The notes: generated by a model from the letters alone, not told the origin. DNA of 64,000 bases from Bathymodiolus brooksi (GCA_963680875.1 OY804580.1:93587353-93651352), one strand, 5' to 3'. Shown: positions 42,380 through 54,270, numbered from the stretch's first letter. Program-made: numbers and translations.

Positions 42380-43370
42380 TAAATAAAACTTTATTTATTA
42401 TTATTATTATTTATTTCCCAAATTGTGTACACCACTTCACCAGTCACTGTGACTCACAGGACATCAGCTGACTTTCTCCGTCAAAATGTAGCCATTTGTA
42501 CATTTGAAGCCATTGTATTCCTTTTTGTGGCATCGTATGCCTTATTACTTTCACGGGTGTCAACTTTCCGTTTAGACTTCGGTTTTGAAACTCCCGGTAA
42601 GAATTTCCACATATTTTGTTATTGAAAAAGTAACCTTGAACTCGTGATCATAGTCATATAAGTTCTTACATATAGAGGAGACATGAGTAGTTTATTTCAA
42701 GTGCCGACATGACCGAGGATTTTACATAAGATAGAAAACGATGTCTTCGCGGAACACAATTTCCTTAAATTGATAGTCGTAAATCACCTAGACACACGGT
42801 CTACGATAAAACAACTTGGCCTAGACCGAGTGCAATTCTTCTAGCCTCGGGCTATCGGTCCTACGGTAATTTCGAACCCTGTAAGAGCCAAAAATCGGCC
42901 CCACCTCAGATGTCGATAAAATTTTCTCCAAAATGTATTCACAATATGTGCTTTTCAGAAATAAATACAGTTAGTTAATATGTGTATCTAATTCCTCACA
43001 GCGGATCGACAAATTCAGGTAATGAAAAGCAGTGAGCGTCATTTTTTTCAATATACAGAACGTACGTATCATTGTATTATAATGCATATCTTTAAAAAAC
43101 AAAGCATAATAAAACTCAATAAACAAAGCATAAATTTGACTTGATATGCAATGTGGATTGATTTCAGGAATATGTTCTAAAAATGTCATCTTTAAATATA
43201 GGAACTACGTACCACAACTATTATTTCACGTTCAAATTGTAGTTTTTCGTAATTCATTTTTTCGTCACCTTAACAAAGCTTTAATCATTTAAAAAATATA
43301 TCTCATACAGACCAATTTTGGATTCATCTTCTGCTATGACATTGATAATATACATATTGAGGTCAATATC
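42380..43370. other. Unassigned DNA
   Basis: A (TTA)n tract sits at 42395-42415. A 66-codon ORF at 42425 and a 72-codon minus ORF at 42971 have no recognised motif. Confidence 0.45.
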
Positions 43371-43372
43371 AG

Positions 43373-43470
43373 GGGCGGATCCATGATTTCAAGCTAGGGG
43401 GAGGGGTGGACTTAAAAAAAATTGCGCCGAGCGGAGGGAGGCACGATAATTTTTGGGGTATTTCGTGATA
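43373..43470. mobile_element. Possible hAT-type transposon end (CAGGGGCGGATCCA)
   Basis: CAGGGGCGGATCCATGATTT, followed by a G-rich block, resembles a terminal inverted repeat I associate with hAT-type MITEs in many animals. The opposite end was not located. Confidence 0.35.
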
Positions 43471-43983
43471 ATAATAGGATATTATACATTATTATACAGC
43501 TATAATTCTAATCCAATCAAAAGCAATATGGTTGTGATCGTCTTCCATAATTAGAATCGTCAAAATGAAATACAACCGAATTAATATCAAATGGTGACTT
43601 GTTTCAACCTCATTTAAAATATACCTTGTCATTCTTTAATACTTATACAATGTACATCACGTTCACGATCTTTTATTACGACACATTTTGTTCCTGTTCT
43701 AGTTAAAGGACTTTATCAAACAGAATCTTACAGTTTACATGTAATGCAGTTAATATGCATTTAAACCACAAGAATATTTCTATTTTCCACACCTTGTGGT
43801 GTGGGGTCGCTATTGTGCATGCGAGATATTAATTGCAAACCCCATTGACTGGCTATTTGCTGCCTGTCTAGAATATTTTATTTTTTTCTCGATCGACAGT
43901 TCAGAAGCTAGAAAACAATATGATTAATATTGTCTGTCAATCATGCAAACAATAACTTATGCACATGACAGAACGCATTTTCA

Positions 43984-44653
43984 ATGCACTACATACACAA
44001 ACTTTTGATCCATCATTTGTCCATTGGAGGTTGATTTAAGAGAATGGTCCTGATAGAAGTTAAAAGTTTAATTTGGGCGCAAAAGGGGAAACTTTATATA
44101 ATTTATGAAAATGTGATGTGAATTCAGTGGCCAACCATCCCAGTCTGGTGGCAAAAGAAAATGTATTGTTCTGATATGCCTGACGTTGTGTCTGCAATTG
44201 ACGGAATTTAACTTCACATGAGATACAAATTCCATCCAATGAACCCCAACAAAAAACCTGGTTTCAGCAAACCAATTCTTTTCATTGATTGATATGAAAA
44301 GAAAGTTTATAAACAGTGATAATCATAAATTCCATCAATATCAATAAAACAATTACCTTTCATCTTAACTGAACTTGAGCCGTCGTGGTCGTATGATAGT
44401 TGAATTTACAACTACCAGTGCAATCATTACCTATCACCACTTAAGTTGTGAGTTTGAACCCCATTCATGGCGAGGTGTACTCGATAAAACATTGTGATAA
44501 AGTTTGTCAGTGACTTGCGACAGGTCTGTGAATTTCTCTGGGTACTCCAATTTCCGCCACAAGAGTAGTAACTGAAATATTTTTGAAAGTGGTGTTTAAC
44601 ACCTAACCTCCAATGGACAAATGATGGATCAAACGTTTGTGTATGTAGTGCAT
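43984..44653. mobile_element. Inverted-repeat element containing a SINE
   Basis: The arms ATGCACTACATACACAAAC, TTTGATCCATCATTTGTCC and ATTGGAGGT at 43984-44032 are answered in reverse complement at 44606-44653. The interior (about 570 bp) has no ORF, and a type A SINE sits immediately inside the right arm. No unambiguous TSD was found. Confidence 0.75.
44376..44604 (+). repeat. tRNA-derived SINE (type A)
   Basis: The head GAGCCGTCGTGGTCGTATGA (short in box A), box-B GAGTTTGAACCCC and tail TTTTGAAAGTGGTGTTTAAC are present. It ends exactly at the inner edge of the right arm of the inverted-repeat element. Confidence 0.85.
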
Positions 44654-44654
44654 A

Positions 44655-46060
44655 ACATAAAACACCTTTGGGTCATAATGTGAGAGCTATCTGTTGGATT
44701 GTGCCCAAAAAATATCTACTCCTTTTGGATCAAACTATTTTAATTCATTTTAGAAGTAGCATCGATAGACCATTAAACGGCTACCTCCGTATCCCTGTAG
44801 TAATAACTATTTCAGTATCCCGGAAGAAAATATATAATCAATAATTGGGGGCTTATGAAAAAAAATTATTTTGGATGAAGTGGTGTTTATTTTATTTTTA
44901 TCTTACATTTACTGTTACGTGCCGACATACCATCGTTTTTTTACGGCAAAGATTGTTTCTCAAATATCAAAACATCATCTAAGCGCTTGGAATATTTGAA
45001 CATTTTCCCGTCGTTTTTCAAGAAATTTAACACCTCGTGAAACCAAAAAAATACTTTAACAGTATTTGTGTTTTATTTATTTCAATAATCTGGTAGAATA
45101 TTTTTCTGGTGCACGACTGCGGAGGTGCTTAATTTCTTCGAAAACCGTCCAAATATTGCGGGCAAAATTCCACGAAATACAGAAAACAAATAACGCTCAT
45201 GACATCACAATGATGTCAAATATGTATCGATTTTGTTGGAAACAAGTTTTAATATCAAAAGTATGATCTCGTCTATAATACAACAAATTTTAATCAAGTA
45301 TTTTCTAAGATAATGATTCATTAAATATGGGGCCATATATGGCACTTATAGTTCCCAGTTCTTTTTATGGCATTGACGCCGGATTGCATGCACTGAGTTT
45401 TTCTCTTGGTTTCAATGTACACAAACTGTATTTAAAATAAATACAATTATTTACAGAAACATAAGTTATTTACTGATGAATTTCATTACTTGAAATGAAT
45501 CATGAAATGTACAGATTGTGTATATAATGGTCTCATACATGTATATACAATCAGAAGAGTGAAAATATTGATTTTAAGGGTCTGGCTGAGGTTATAAATA
45601 AATTAATATTTAACAACCTCCACAATCCTCCATCAACAAAATATTTTGATATAATCATTAACCCTCTATACTCAAAACAGCTGCTCAATTTGGTGTTGGT
45701 GGAAGACTGTGGAGGTATATAAAATAGCTAAAATGTACATTAAATATGTCGTTTGTAGTCCATTTTTAGCATTATCCGTCTAATTATGATGTCATTATGA
45801 CCTCATAACGCACCCAATTTCACAGAAAGTTATATTTTTTGAAAATTTGTTTATCTAACAATTAAATTAGTAAATTGTTTTTATTCTATGTCGAGCATTA
45901 TTTTTTAATATAATGTGGGGCCAATTTTGCACCTTAACGCCTCTCCATCTTTGCCTTTTTCACCCTCGCGAGCCTCATCCCGCCAAAATATTCGGAACAT
46001 GTCAACTGTTAACCTCACGATCAACCAAACGTTTGATTTCCGGTGTCCTATAATTATTAG
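44655..46060. other. Unassigned AT-rich DNA
   Basis: No gene or element boundaries were recognised. Short ORFs at 45066 and 45915 lack support. Confidence 0.5.
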
Positions 46061-46062
46061 CT

Positions 46063-46143
46063 ACCTAACCCGAATAATCCAGTCGTTATATTACTCTCCC
46101 AGCGAAAGTGCCGATAGAGGGCGCAGTATTATTCAAGCTATAT
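46063..46143. mobile_element. MITE fragment (AACCCGAATAATCCAGTCG)
   Basis: Shares TAACCCGAATAATCCAGTCG and GATAGAGGGCGCAGTATTAT with the fuller copy at 54541-54666. It lacks the right inverted repeat. Confidence 0.8.
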
Positions 46144-46599
46144 AAATCCTTGCCTTCTATCAATTTTAATTTCTTATCTTATTCTTATTATGGTCAGGTT
46201 GTTATTTTCATTGAATGGCATCTCAAAATAGATGGCTTCACAGTAGGAGCTCTTCCTGTATATTGGTTACATCCTGTATATTACAACAGACAGCTAATGC
46301 ATGACAAACAATTTTAATCAGCCATCAGTATCATAAAATACATTTTTTTAAATCTTTATTTTAAATGAAATTAAAAAATCATTATAAGAGTGAATTCAAT
46401 TCAAGCTTTTATTTACTTTCCAACTTTGAAATAAAAATCATTATGTTTTAATATTTAAAAAATAGTAAATATTCATTTAAGTTTTATTTCATGTTTGGTT
46501 GTATTTATCCGGATATGTGTATTGCATACAACATTACATCATCTGATCGCTCCATTGGACATTATTTACAAACACTTTAGCTCCTCCTATTTTATGTCG

Positions 46600-47975
46600 T
46601 AATATGAGACAGGCAACCTGTTTGAAGGACGAAGTCCTAAAATTTCAATAATACGATGATCCGTACACGTTATTATCTTTTATTTTGAATAAATTTTGGG
46701 ATAATATGAAGCAGCCGGCCGCGATACTGGTATTACCAGTATTGTAATATTTACAATACTGGTATTACCAGTATTATAATATTCACAATACTGGAAATAC
46801 CAGTAGTGTAAATATTACAATACTGGTAATACCAGTATTGTAATATATATAACACTGTACAATACTAGAAATACCAGTATTGTAATGTTACAATACTGGT
46901 AATACCAGTATCGTACATATACAATACTGGATGTACCAGTATCGTGCATTTACAATACGGGAATACCAGAATCGTTGATCTCTACACAATACCGGAAGCT
47001 CCAGTATTCTTCATCCAACAATACTGGTAATACTAGTATTGTAAAGCACACAATACTGGAAACTCTAGTATTCTTCATCCAGCAATACTGGTAATACTAG
47101 TATTGTAAAACACACAATACTGGAAGCTCCAGTATTCTTCATCCAGCAATACAGGTAATACTAGTATTGTAAAACACACAATACTGGAAGCTCCAGTATT
47201 CTTCATCCAGCAATACTGGTAATACTAGTATTGTAAAACACACAATACTGGAAACTCTAGTATCTGGCAATTTGACACGAGTGGGCAGAGCCTAATTCTA
47301 ACTGTAAATCACAGCTCATTGTATTTACCGTTAGTATTAGGCTCCGCACAGTCATGTCAAATTACCTTACCAATATATATCAAACTCTAAGGGACCATGC
47401 AAAATATTTTGACATTACAGGGCTTTTGCCTCTTATGTTATGTACAGCAGAAATGACGTATGAGTATGAATTATATTCAATTCTTTTAGTATAATGTAGA
47501 CATAAAAACTCGGGTTAACCGGAATTCTACCTAATCTTCCAATATCTGCAATACTGGTATAACCAGTATTTTCCAGAATATTCCAGTATCTGCAATACTG
47601 GTATTACCAGTATTTTCCAGAATCTTCCAGTATCTGCAATACTGGTATTACCAGTATTTTCCAGAATCTTCCAATATCTGCAATACTGGTATTACCAGTA
47701 TTTCCCAGAATCTTCCGGTATCTACAATACTCATATTTTGGCAATGACCAGTATCTTCTAGTATTGCAGATACTAGTATTTACCAGTATCTGTACCAGTA
47801 TTGCAGATACTGGAAGATACTGGTAAAATACTGGTATTACCAGTATTGTGTACCAGTATTGTAGTACCAGTATCGCGGCCGGCTGCTTCATATTATCCAA
47901 ATTTTGTAGCCGATTTGTTATGACTGCTCCGTTCATTTTACCTATGCCGCTCTTCCGTCGAGGGTTTCGTAGAAA
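46600..47975. mobile_element. R-family element, copy R4: empty site for the inner element, carries a foldback
   Basis: Begins TAATATGAGACAGGCAACCT. At 46661-46680 the sequence reads CCGTACACGTTATTATCTTT, the exact uninterrupted form of the site that holds the TA-flanked inner element in R1, R2 and R5. It is then interrupted by the palindromic element at 46699-47898, resumes with TTTTGTAGCCGATTTGTTAT and ends by truncation near GGTTTCGTAGAAAGAGA. Confidence 0.88.
46699..47898. mobile_element. 1.2-kb TIR element built of palindromic CAATACTGG modules, 8-bp TSD
   Basis: The terminal inverted repeats of about 34 bp begin GGATAATATGAAGCAGCC and continue GGCCGCGATACTGGTA; the other end is the exact complement. 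The target duplication AAATTTTG is present at 46691-46698 and 47899-47906. The interior consists of dozens of short palindromes made from CAATACTGG and CCAGTATTG joined by short spacers (a subset with a regular period around 47000-47270). A central segment (about 47263-47375) has its own arms: CAATTTGACACGAGTGGGCA versus its near-complement. An 8-bp duplication fits hAT, P or Merlin-like movers. No transposase is present; the 160-codon minus ORF is a palindrome translation. Confidence 0.93.
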
Positions 47976-48700
47976 GAGACATAGCCAGAAATGATAGGTG
48001 ATTTGCTCATTTGCATATTCAAAATGGCGGCTCAAAGAGAATTTGGATTTTAACATATAGTTGAACGGGAAGCTTTCTGTTAGCATGGGCCGGACAATTT
48101 TCAGGGATATAAAATCAAATTATGCACCGGTTTTAACAATATCTCAAAATATTAGTTGTACCATGAAAACTCAAGGTTCCCACCCAGTTTAATATTTTGA
48201 AGCGTAAGCGCCATTCAAAAGCATTGAAAAGAAGTGAAAAAATGCATCCTGCACGGATTTTAAGACCTAAAAGCACTTTTCTTACAATCCCCATTCTACA
48301 TGTAGTTGCCGGGACAAATTCGGTCAGTTCCGTAACATTTTTGATGAATCTTTCTTCGATAAATATTTTGCTGAAAAAATAAAGGTTCCCACGATAATTT
48401 AAAAGAGGGTTTCACAAGTTGTTTTACCTTTCTAGTAGAGATTCAATAGGGTTCACGCAAAAAATCTACTATTTCGTAAAACTGCTTCTGCTAGACATAG
48501 CATTATTTGAGTAAGCACCACATTCCATTGTAAATGTAAATAATGTAAAAAAAAAAGGCTCCACAAGGGTATTTTTTTATTTCGACAAAACAACAGAACA
48601 AGTAACTATAATACAATTGGTGACAATACTGCTGATATATAAAGTTCTTCAGCATCAAGATGAATCATTCTTATTGACGTGTATAGTTATTCATTTACAG
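47976..48700. other. Unassigned DNA between R4 and R5
   Basis: No gene is supported. A 61-codon ORF at 48197 has no motif. Confidence 0.5.
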
Positions 48701-48768
48701 TTTGATAATATGAGTCAGGCAACCTGTTTGAAGGACGAAGTCCTAAAATTTCAATAATACAATGATCC

Positions 48769-49061
48769 CACAGGTACGTATGGACAGGACCCTATGTTGT
48801 CCCCCTTTTTTTTTCTTTTTCTTTTTTTTAATAGATGCTGCCCCCCCCCCTTTTTTTGTTTTTTTTGTTTATTTGAACATCGATTTTTTTTCATATGAAC
48901 AACATTTTGCAACTTTCTATGTATCACTGTATGACCAACATTTTGTTGCAAAATGTTGTTTATATGAAAAAAAAGAAAAAAAAAGGGGGGGGACAGCATC
49001 TATAAAAAGAATATATAAAAAAAGGGGGGGCAACATAGGGTCCTGTCCACACGTACCTGTG
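48769..49061. mobile_element. Hairpin MITE with 8-bp TSD inside R5
   Basis: The ends CACAGGTACGTATGGACAGG and its near-complement CACACGTACCTGTG frame inverted arms containing ACCCTATGTTG, C/T homopolymer blocks and CAACATTTTG. The duplication AATGATCC (48761-48768) and GATGATCC (49062-49069) differ by one base; other R copies have CGATGATCC here, which confirms the site. ORFs inside are arm translations. Confidence 0.9.
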
Positions 49062-49079
49062 GATGATCCGTACACGTTA

Positions 49080-49895
49080 GCCTCACCGGATGCAATTACG
49101 AACAATTTCAATGATATTGACATTTGATAATAAATTTGACCAAATTGATGAAGCTGATTGCATGTTCATATTTCAGATTAAACACCAATATTCCTTTTGA
49201 ATCATAGCCCATATATTATTCAATGCATTGTTACGGGTTTTAAACAGATTTTCATGACCCTGTGCTAGTCACTCTGTGACCTAGATCCAGACACAATTTC
49301 GAACGACATCATAATAACCTTTCTAGTGTAAATTATTTAATGACAACTGTTAAAATTGAAAGAGCATTCATTCATTTACGTTCACATATCCATTTGTATA
49401 TAATACACATGAAATAAAACCTTTCCTTTATTGAAACCATAAATGTGTGCCAGTTTGCATTCGGAATTCCTTGGACTCTTCAATGAATAAGGTACATCAC
49501 GGATTTTGACATTTTGGGATAGATCAAGGTAAGGAAAATGTATTATGTTGACTGTTTTTGTTTTAATTTCAATGTGTTCTACATATGCATAGAACCAGGA
49601 GATCATATTCTTTCCAATTGCAGGCATAAGATAACAAAATATGCGTACCTCAATGAATTTTAGCGATAGATTCCAAGTGCAATTGTCGATCGTTTTCTGT
49701 TTACAAATATGAAAACCCGTCGTCTGCAACATTCAACAACTGCGCATGAATAATTTTCTCCCAAAACACAAGTAATTTAGCGGGGTATCTATTTATAAAA
49801 GCATTTGTTTAATTTATGTTTTGAAGGAACAATTAGGGGACATACTTTTTATTTCATTCGTAATTGTGTCCGTTCGTAATTGCATCCGGTGAGGC
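49080..49895 (-). mobile_element. Inner TA-flanked element in R5
   Basis: Starts GCCTCACCGGATGCAATTAC and ends TTGCATCCGGTGAGGC, flanked by TA (49078-49079, 49896-49897). It holds the longest version of the conserved reverse ORF (49382-49732, 116 codons: MLQTTGFHICKQKTIDNCTW and so on, through IRDVPYSLKSPRNSE). The product has no domain I recognise. Confidence 0.8.
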
Positions 49896-50008
49896 TATTA
49901 TCTTTTATTTTGAATAAATTGTGTAGCCGATTTGTTATGGCTGTTGCGTTCATTTTACCTACTGTACGCCGCTCTTCCTGTCGGGAGTTTCGTGGAATGA
50001 GATTTTTT

Positions 50009-53000
50009 AGTTCACCTGGACCAAAGGTCCAGGTGAACTATTGCCATCACTTGGCGTCCGTCGTCTGTAGTCTGTCGTCTGTCGTCTGTAAACTTTTCAC
50101 ATTTCAAGCTTCTTCTCCGAAACCACTTGGCCGATTGGAACCGAACTTAGCAGGAATGTTCCTTGGATGGTCCTCTACAAAGTTACTGTTTTTCGTTCCA
50201 GTCGGATATTCAATATGGCTGCCAGGGCCAATAATATGCTCTGATTGGCTGAAATTTCAAAGATCTTCTTCTCTGAAACTAATGAACTGACTGAACCCAA
50301 ACTATAAAGGAATGATCATTGGAATGTGCTTTACCAAGTTACTGTTTTTTATGCCGATCGGAAATCCAAGATGGCCGCCATCGCAGGACATAGATTAACA
50401 TTGGACCCTATGGGAAAATGTTCAAATGCCTTCTTCTCAGAAACTACAAATATGATTAAAGCCAAACTGTACATGAATGTTCATTGGATGGTCCTCTACA
50501 ATCTTAAGGTTTTTTGTTCCGATATGAAATTCAAAATGGCGGCTACGGCAGGACTTAGTTTAACATTGGACCCTATGGGGAAAATGTTTCAAAATGCTTC
50601 TTCTCTGAAACCACTAGGACAGTTGAAACCAAACTGCCCAGGAATGATCATTGGAAGGTCCTCTACAAATTTTATGTTTTTTATGCCGATCGGAAATCCA
50701 AGATGGCCGCCACCGCAGGACATAGATTAACATTGGATCCTATGGGAAAATATTCAAATGCCTTCTTCTCAGAAACTACAAATATTATTAAAGCCAAACT
50801 GTACATGAATGTTCATTAGATGGTCCTCTACAAACTTTACGTTTTTTGTTCCGATATGAAATTCAAAATGGCGGCTACGGCAGGACTTAGTTTAACATTG
50901 GACCCTATGGGAAAAATGTTTCAAAACGCTTCTTCTCTGAAACCACTTGGATAATTGAAACCAAGCTGCCCAGGAATGATCATTGGAAGGTCCTCTACAA
51001 AGTTTCTGTTTTTTTATGCCGATCGAAAATTCAAGATGGCCGCCACCGCAGGACATAGATTAACATTGGACCCTATGGAAAATATTCAAATGCCTTCTTC
51101 TCAGAAACTACAAATATTATTAAAGCCAAACTGTACATGAATGTTCATTAGATGGTCCTCTACAAACTTTACGTTTTTTGTTCCGATATGAAATTCAAAA
51201 TGGCGGCTACGGCAGGACTTAGTTTAACATTGGACCCTATGGGAAAAATGTTTCAAAACGCTTCTTCTCTGAAACCACTTGGATAATTGAAACCAAGCTG
51301 CCCAGGAATGATCATTGGAAGGTCCTCTACATAGTTTCTGTTTTTTTATGCCGATCGAAAATTCAAGATGGTCGCCACCGCAATACATAGATTAACATTG
51401 GACCCTATGGGAAAATGTTCAAATGCCTTCTTTTCAGAAACTACAAATATGATTAAAGCCAAACTATACATGAATGTTCATTGGATGGTCCTCTACAAAC
51501 TTTACGTTTTTTGTTCCGATATGAAATTCAAAATGGCGGCTACGGCAGGACTTAGTTTAACATTGAACCCTATGGGGAAAATGTTTCAAAACGCTTCTTC
51601 TCTGAAACCACTTGGATAATTGAAACCAAACTGCCCAGGAATGATCATTGGAAGGTCCTCTACAAAGTTTCTGTTTTTTTATGCCGATCGAAAATTCAAG
51701 ATGGCCGCCACCGCAGGACATAGATTAACATTGGACCCTATGGGAAAATGTTCAAATGCCTTCTTCTCAGAAACTACAAATATGATTAAAGCCAAACTGT
51801 ACATGAATGTTCATTGGATGGTCCTCTACAATCTTAAGGTTTTTTGTTCCGATATGAAATTCAAAATGGCGGCTACGGCAGGACTTAGTTTAACATTGGA
51901 CCCTATGGGGAAAATTTTCAAAATGCTTCTTCTCTGAAACCACTAGGACAGTTGAAATCAAACTGCCCAGGAATGATCATTGGAAGGTCCTCTACAAATT
52001 TTCTGTTTTTTATGCCGATCGGAAATCCAAGATGGCCGCCACCGCAGGACATAGATTAACATTGGACCCTATGGGAAAATATTCAAATGCCTTCTTCTCA
52101 GAAACTACAAATATTATTAAAGCCAAACTGTACATGAATGTTCATTAGATGGTCCTCTACAAACTTTACGTTTTTTGTTCCGGTATGAAATTCAAAATGG
52201 CGGCTACGGCAGGACTTAGTTTAACATTGGACCCTATGGGAAAAATGTTTCAAAACACTTCTTCTCTGAAACCACTTGGATAATTGAAACCAAGCTGCCC
52301 AGGAATGATCATTGGAAGGTCCTCTACAAAGTTTCTGTTTTTTTATGCCGATCGAAAATTCAAGATGGTCGCCACCGCAGGACATAGATTAACATTGGAC
52401 CCTATGGGAAAATGTTCAAATGCCTTCTTCTCAGAAACTACAAATATGATTAAAGCCAAACTGTACATGAATGTTCATTGGATGGTCCTCTACAAACTGT
52501 ACGTTTTTTGTTCCGATATGAAATTCAAAATGGCGGCTACGGCAGGACTTAGTTTAACATTGAACCCTATGGGGAAAATGTTTCAAAACGCTTCTTCTCT
52601 GAAACCATTTGGATAATTGAAACCAAACTGCCCAGGAATGATCATTGGAAGGTCCTCTACAAAGTTTCTGTTTTTTTATGCCGATCGAAAATTCAAGATG
52701 GCCGCCACCGCAGGACATAGATTAACATTGGACCCTATGGGAAAATGTTCAAATGCCTTCTTCTCAGAAACTACAAATATTATTAAAGCCAAACTGTACA
52801 TGAATGTTCATTGGGTGGTCCTCTACAAACTTTACGTTTTTTGTTCCGATATGAAATTCAAAATGGCGGCTACGGCAGGACTTAGTTTAACATTGGACCC
52901 TATGGGAAAAATGTTTCAAAACGCTTCTTCTCTGAAACCACTTGGACAGTTGAAACCAAACTGCCCAGGAATGATCATTGGAAGGTCCTCTACAAATTTT

Positions 53001-54270
53001 CTGTTTTTTATGCCGATCGGAAATCCAAGATGGCCACCACCGCAGGACATAGATTAACATTGGACCCTATGGGAAAATGTTCAAATGCCTTCTTCTCAGA
53101 AACTACAGATATGATTAAAGCCAAACTGTACATGAATGTTCATTGGATGGTCCTCTACAAACTTTACGTTTTTTGTTCCGATATGAAATTCAAAATGGCG
53201 GCTACGGCAGGACTTAGTTTAACATTGGACCCTATGGGAAAAATGTTTCAAAACGCTTCTTCTCTGAAACCACTTGGACAGTTGAAACCAAACTGCCCAG
53301 GAATGATCATTGGAAGGTCCTCTACAAATTATATGTTTTTTATGCCGATCGGAAATCCAAGATGGCCGCCACCGCAATACATAGATTAACATTGGACCCT
53401 ATGGGAAAATGTTCAAATGCCTTCTTCTCAGAAACTACAAATATTATTAAAGCCAAACTGTACATGAATGTTCATTGGATGGTCCTCTACAAACTTTAGG
53501 TTTTTTGTTCCGATATAAAATTCAAAATGGCGGCTACGGCAGGACTTAGTTTAACATTGGACCCTATGGGGAAAATGTTTCAAAACGCTTCTTCTCTGAA
53601 ACCACTTGGACAGTTGAAACCAAACTGCCCAGGAATGATCATTGGAAGGTCCTCTACAAATTTTTTGTTTTTTATGCCGATCGGAAATCCAAGATGGCCA
53701 CCACCGCAGGACATAGATTAACATTGGACCCTATGGAAAATGTTCAAATGCCTTCTTCTTAGAAACTACACATATGATTAAAGCCAAACTGTACTTGAAT
53801 ATTCATTGGATGGTCCTCTACAAACTTTACGTTTTTTGTTCCGATATGAAATTCAAAATGGCGGCTACGGCAGGACTTAGTTTAACATTGGACCCTATGG
53901 GGAAAATGTTTCAAAACGCTTCTTCTCTGAAACCACTTGGACAGTTGAAACCAAACTGCCCAGGAATGATCATTGGAAGATCCTCTGTTTTTTATGCCGA
54001 TCGGAAATCCAAGATGGCTGCCACCACAGGTCATAGTATTAACACAGAACCATATGGGGAAAATACAGAAATATATTCTTCTCTGAAGCTATTGCACTGA
54101 TTGAACCTAAACTGTGCATCAATCATTGGAATGTCCTTTACAAACTTTGTGTTTTTTATGTTGATCGTAATTCCAAGATGACTACCACTGCAGGACATAG
54201 TTTTTACATAGGACCAATTGTTTTTTTTTATTACCAGGTGAACGATACAGGCTCTTGAGAGCCTCTGGTT
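50009..54270 (+). mobile_element. Satellite-bearing element H1 (pearl/Helitron-like), about 4.3 kb
   Basis: The left end has the perfect palindrome TTCACCTGGACC-AAA-GGTCCAGGTGAA (50011-50037), then TTGCCATCACTTGGCGTCCG. The centre is a tandem array of a dimer of about 331 bp. The right end CCAGGTGAACGATACAGGCT forms a short hairpin (GGCTC-TTGA-GAGCC) followed by CTGG and T, resembling a Helitron 3' end (hairpin then CTRR). There is no obvious TSD, as expected for Helitrons, but the junctions fall in a T run and cannot be placed to the base. All ORFs within are satellite translations. Confidence 0.8.
50330..54080. repeat. Dimeric satellite, 331-bp period, about 11 copies
   Basis: The landmark CCACCGCAGGACATAGATTA, or its variant, recurs near 50712, 51045, 51710, 52040, 52372, 52703, 53035 and 53699, a period of 330-332 bp. 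Each dimer consists of two diverged half-units of about 165 bp. One has AAGATGGCCGCCACCGCAGG and CCGATCGGAAATCC; the other has AAAATGGCGGCTACGGCAGG and GATATGAAATTC. Both end TTTAACATTGGACCCTATGG or similar. Copies are highly similar, implying recent amplification or homogenisation. Confidence 0.92.

Noticed and set aside
46740..47270. CRISPR-like or operator array from regularly spaced palindromes
   Set aside because: The palindromes are interior modules of a TIR element with a TSD, and the spacers are not unique.
47604..48086. 160-codon minus-strand ORF
   Set aside because: It is mostly a translation of CAATACTGG modules and crosses the end of the transposon.
48762..49127. 121-codon ORF with DMAAPPPF-like low-complexity regions
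   Set aside because: It is the translation of hairpin MITE arms with homopolymer runs; the opposite strand is open in the same way.
50326..53721. Series of 60-146-codon ORFs with MAATAGHRLTLDPMGK-like peptides
   Set aside because: They recur once per satellite dimer and end at fixed stops within the unit. They are satellite translations, not a gene family.
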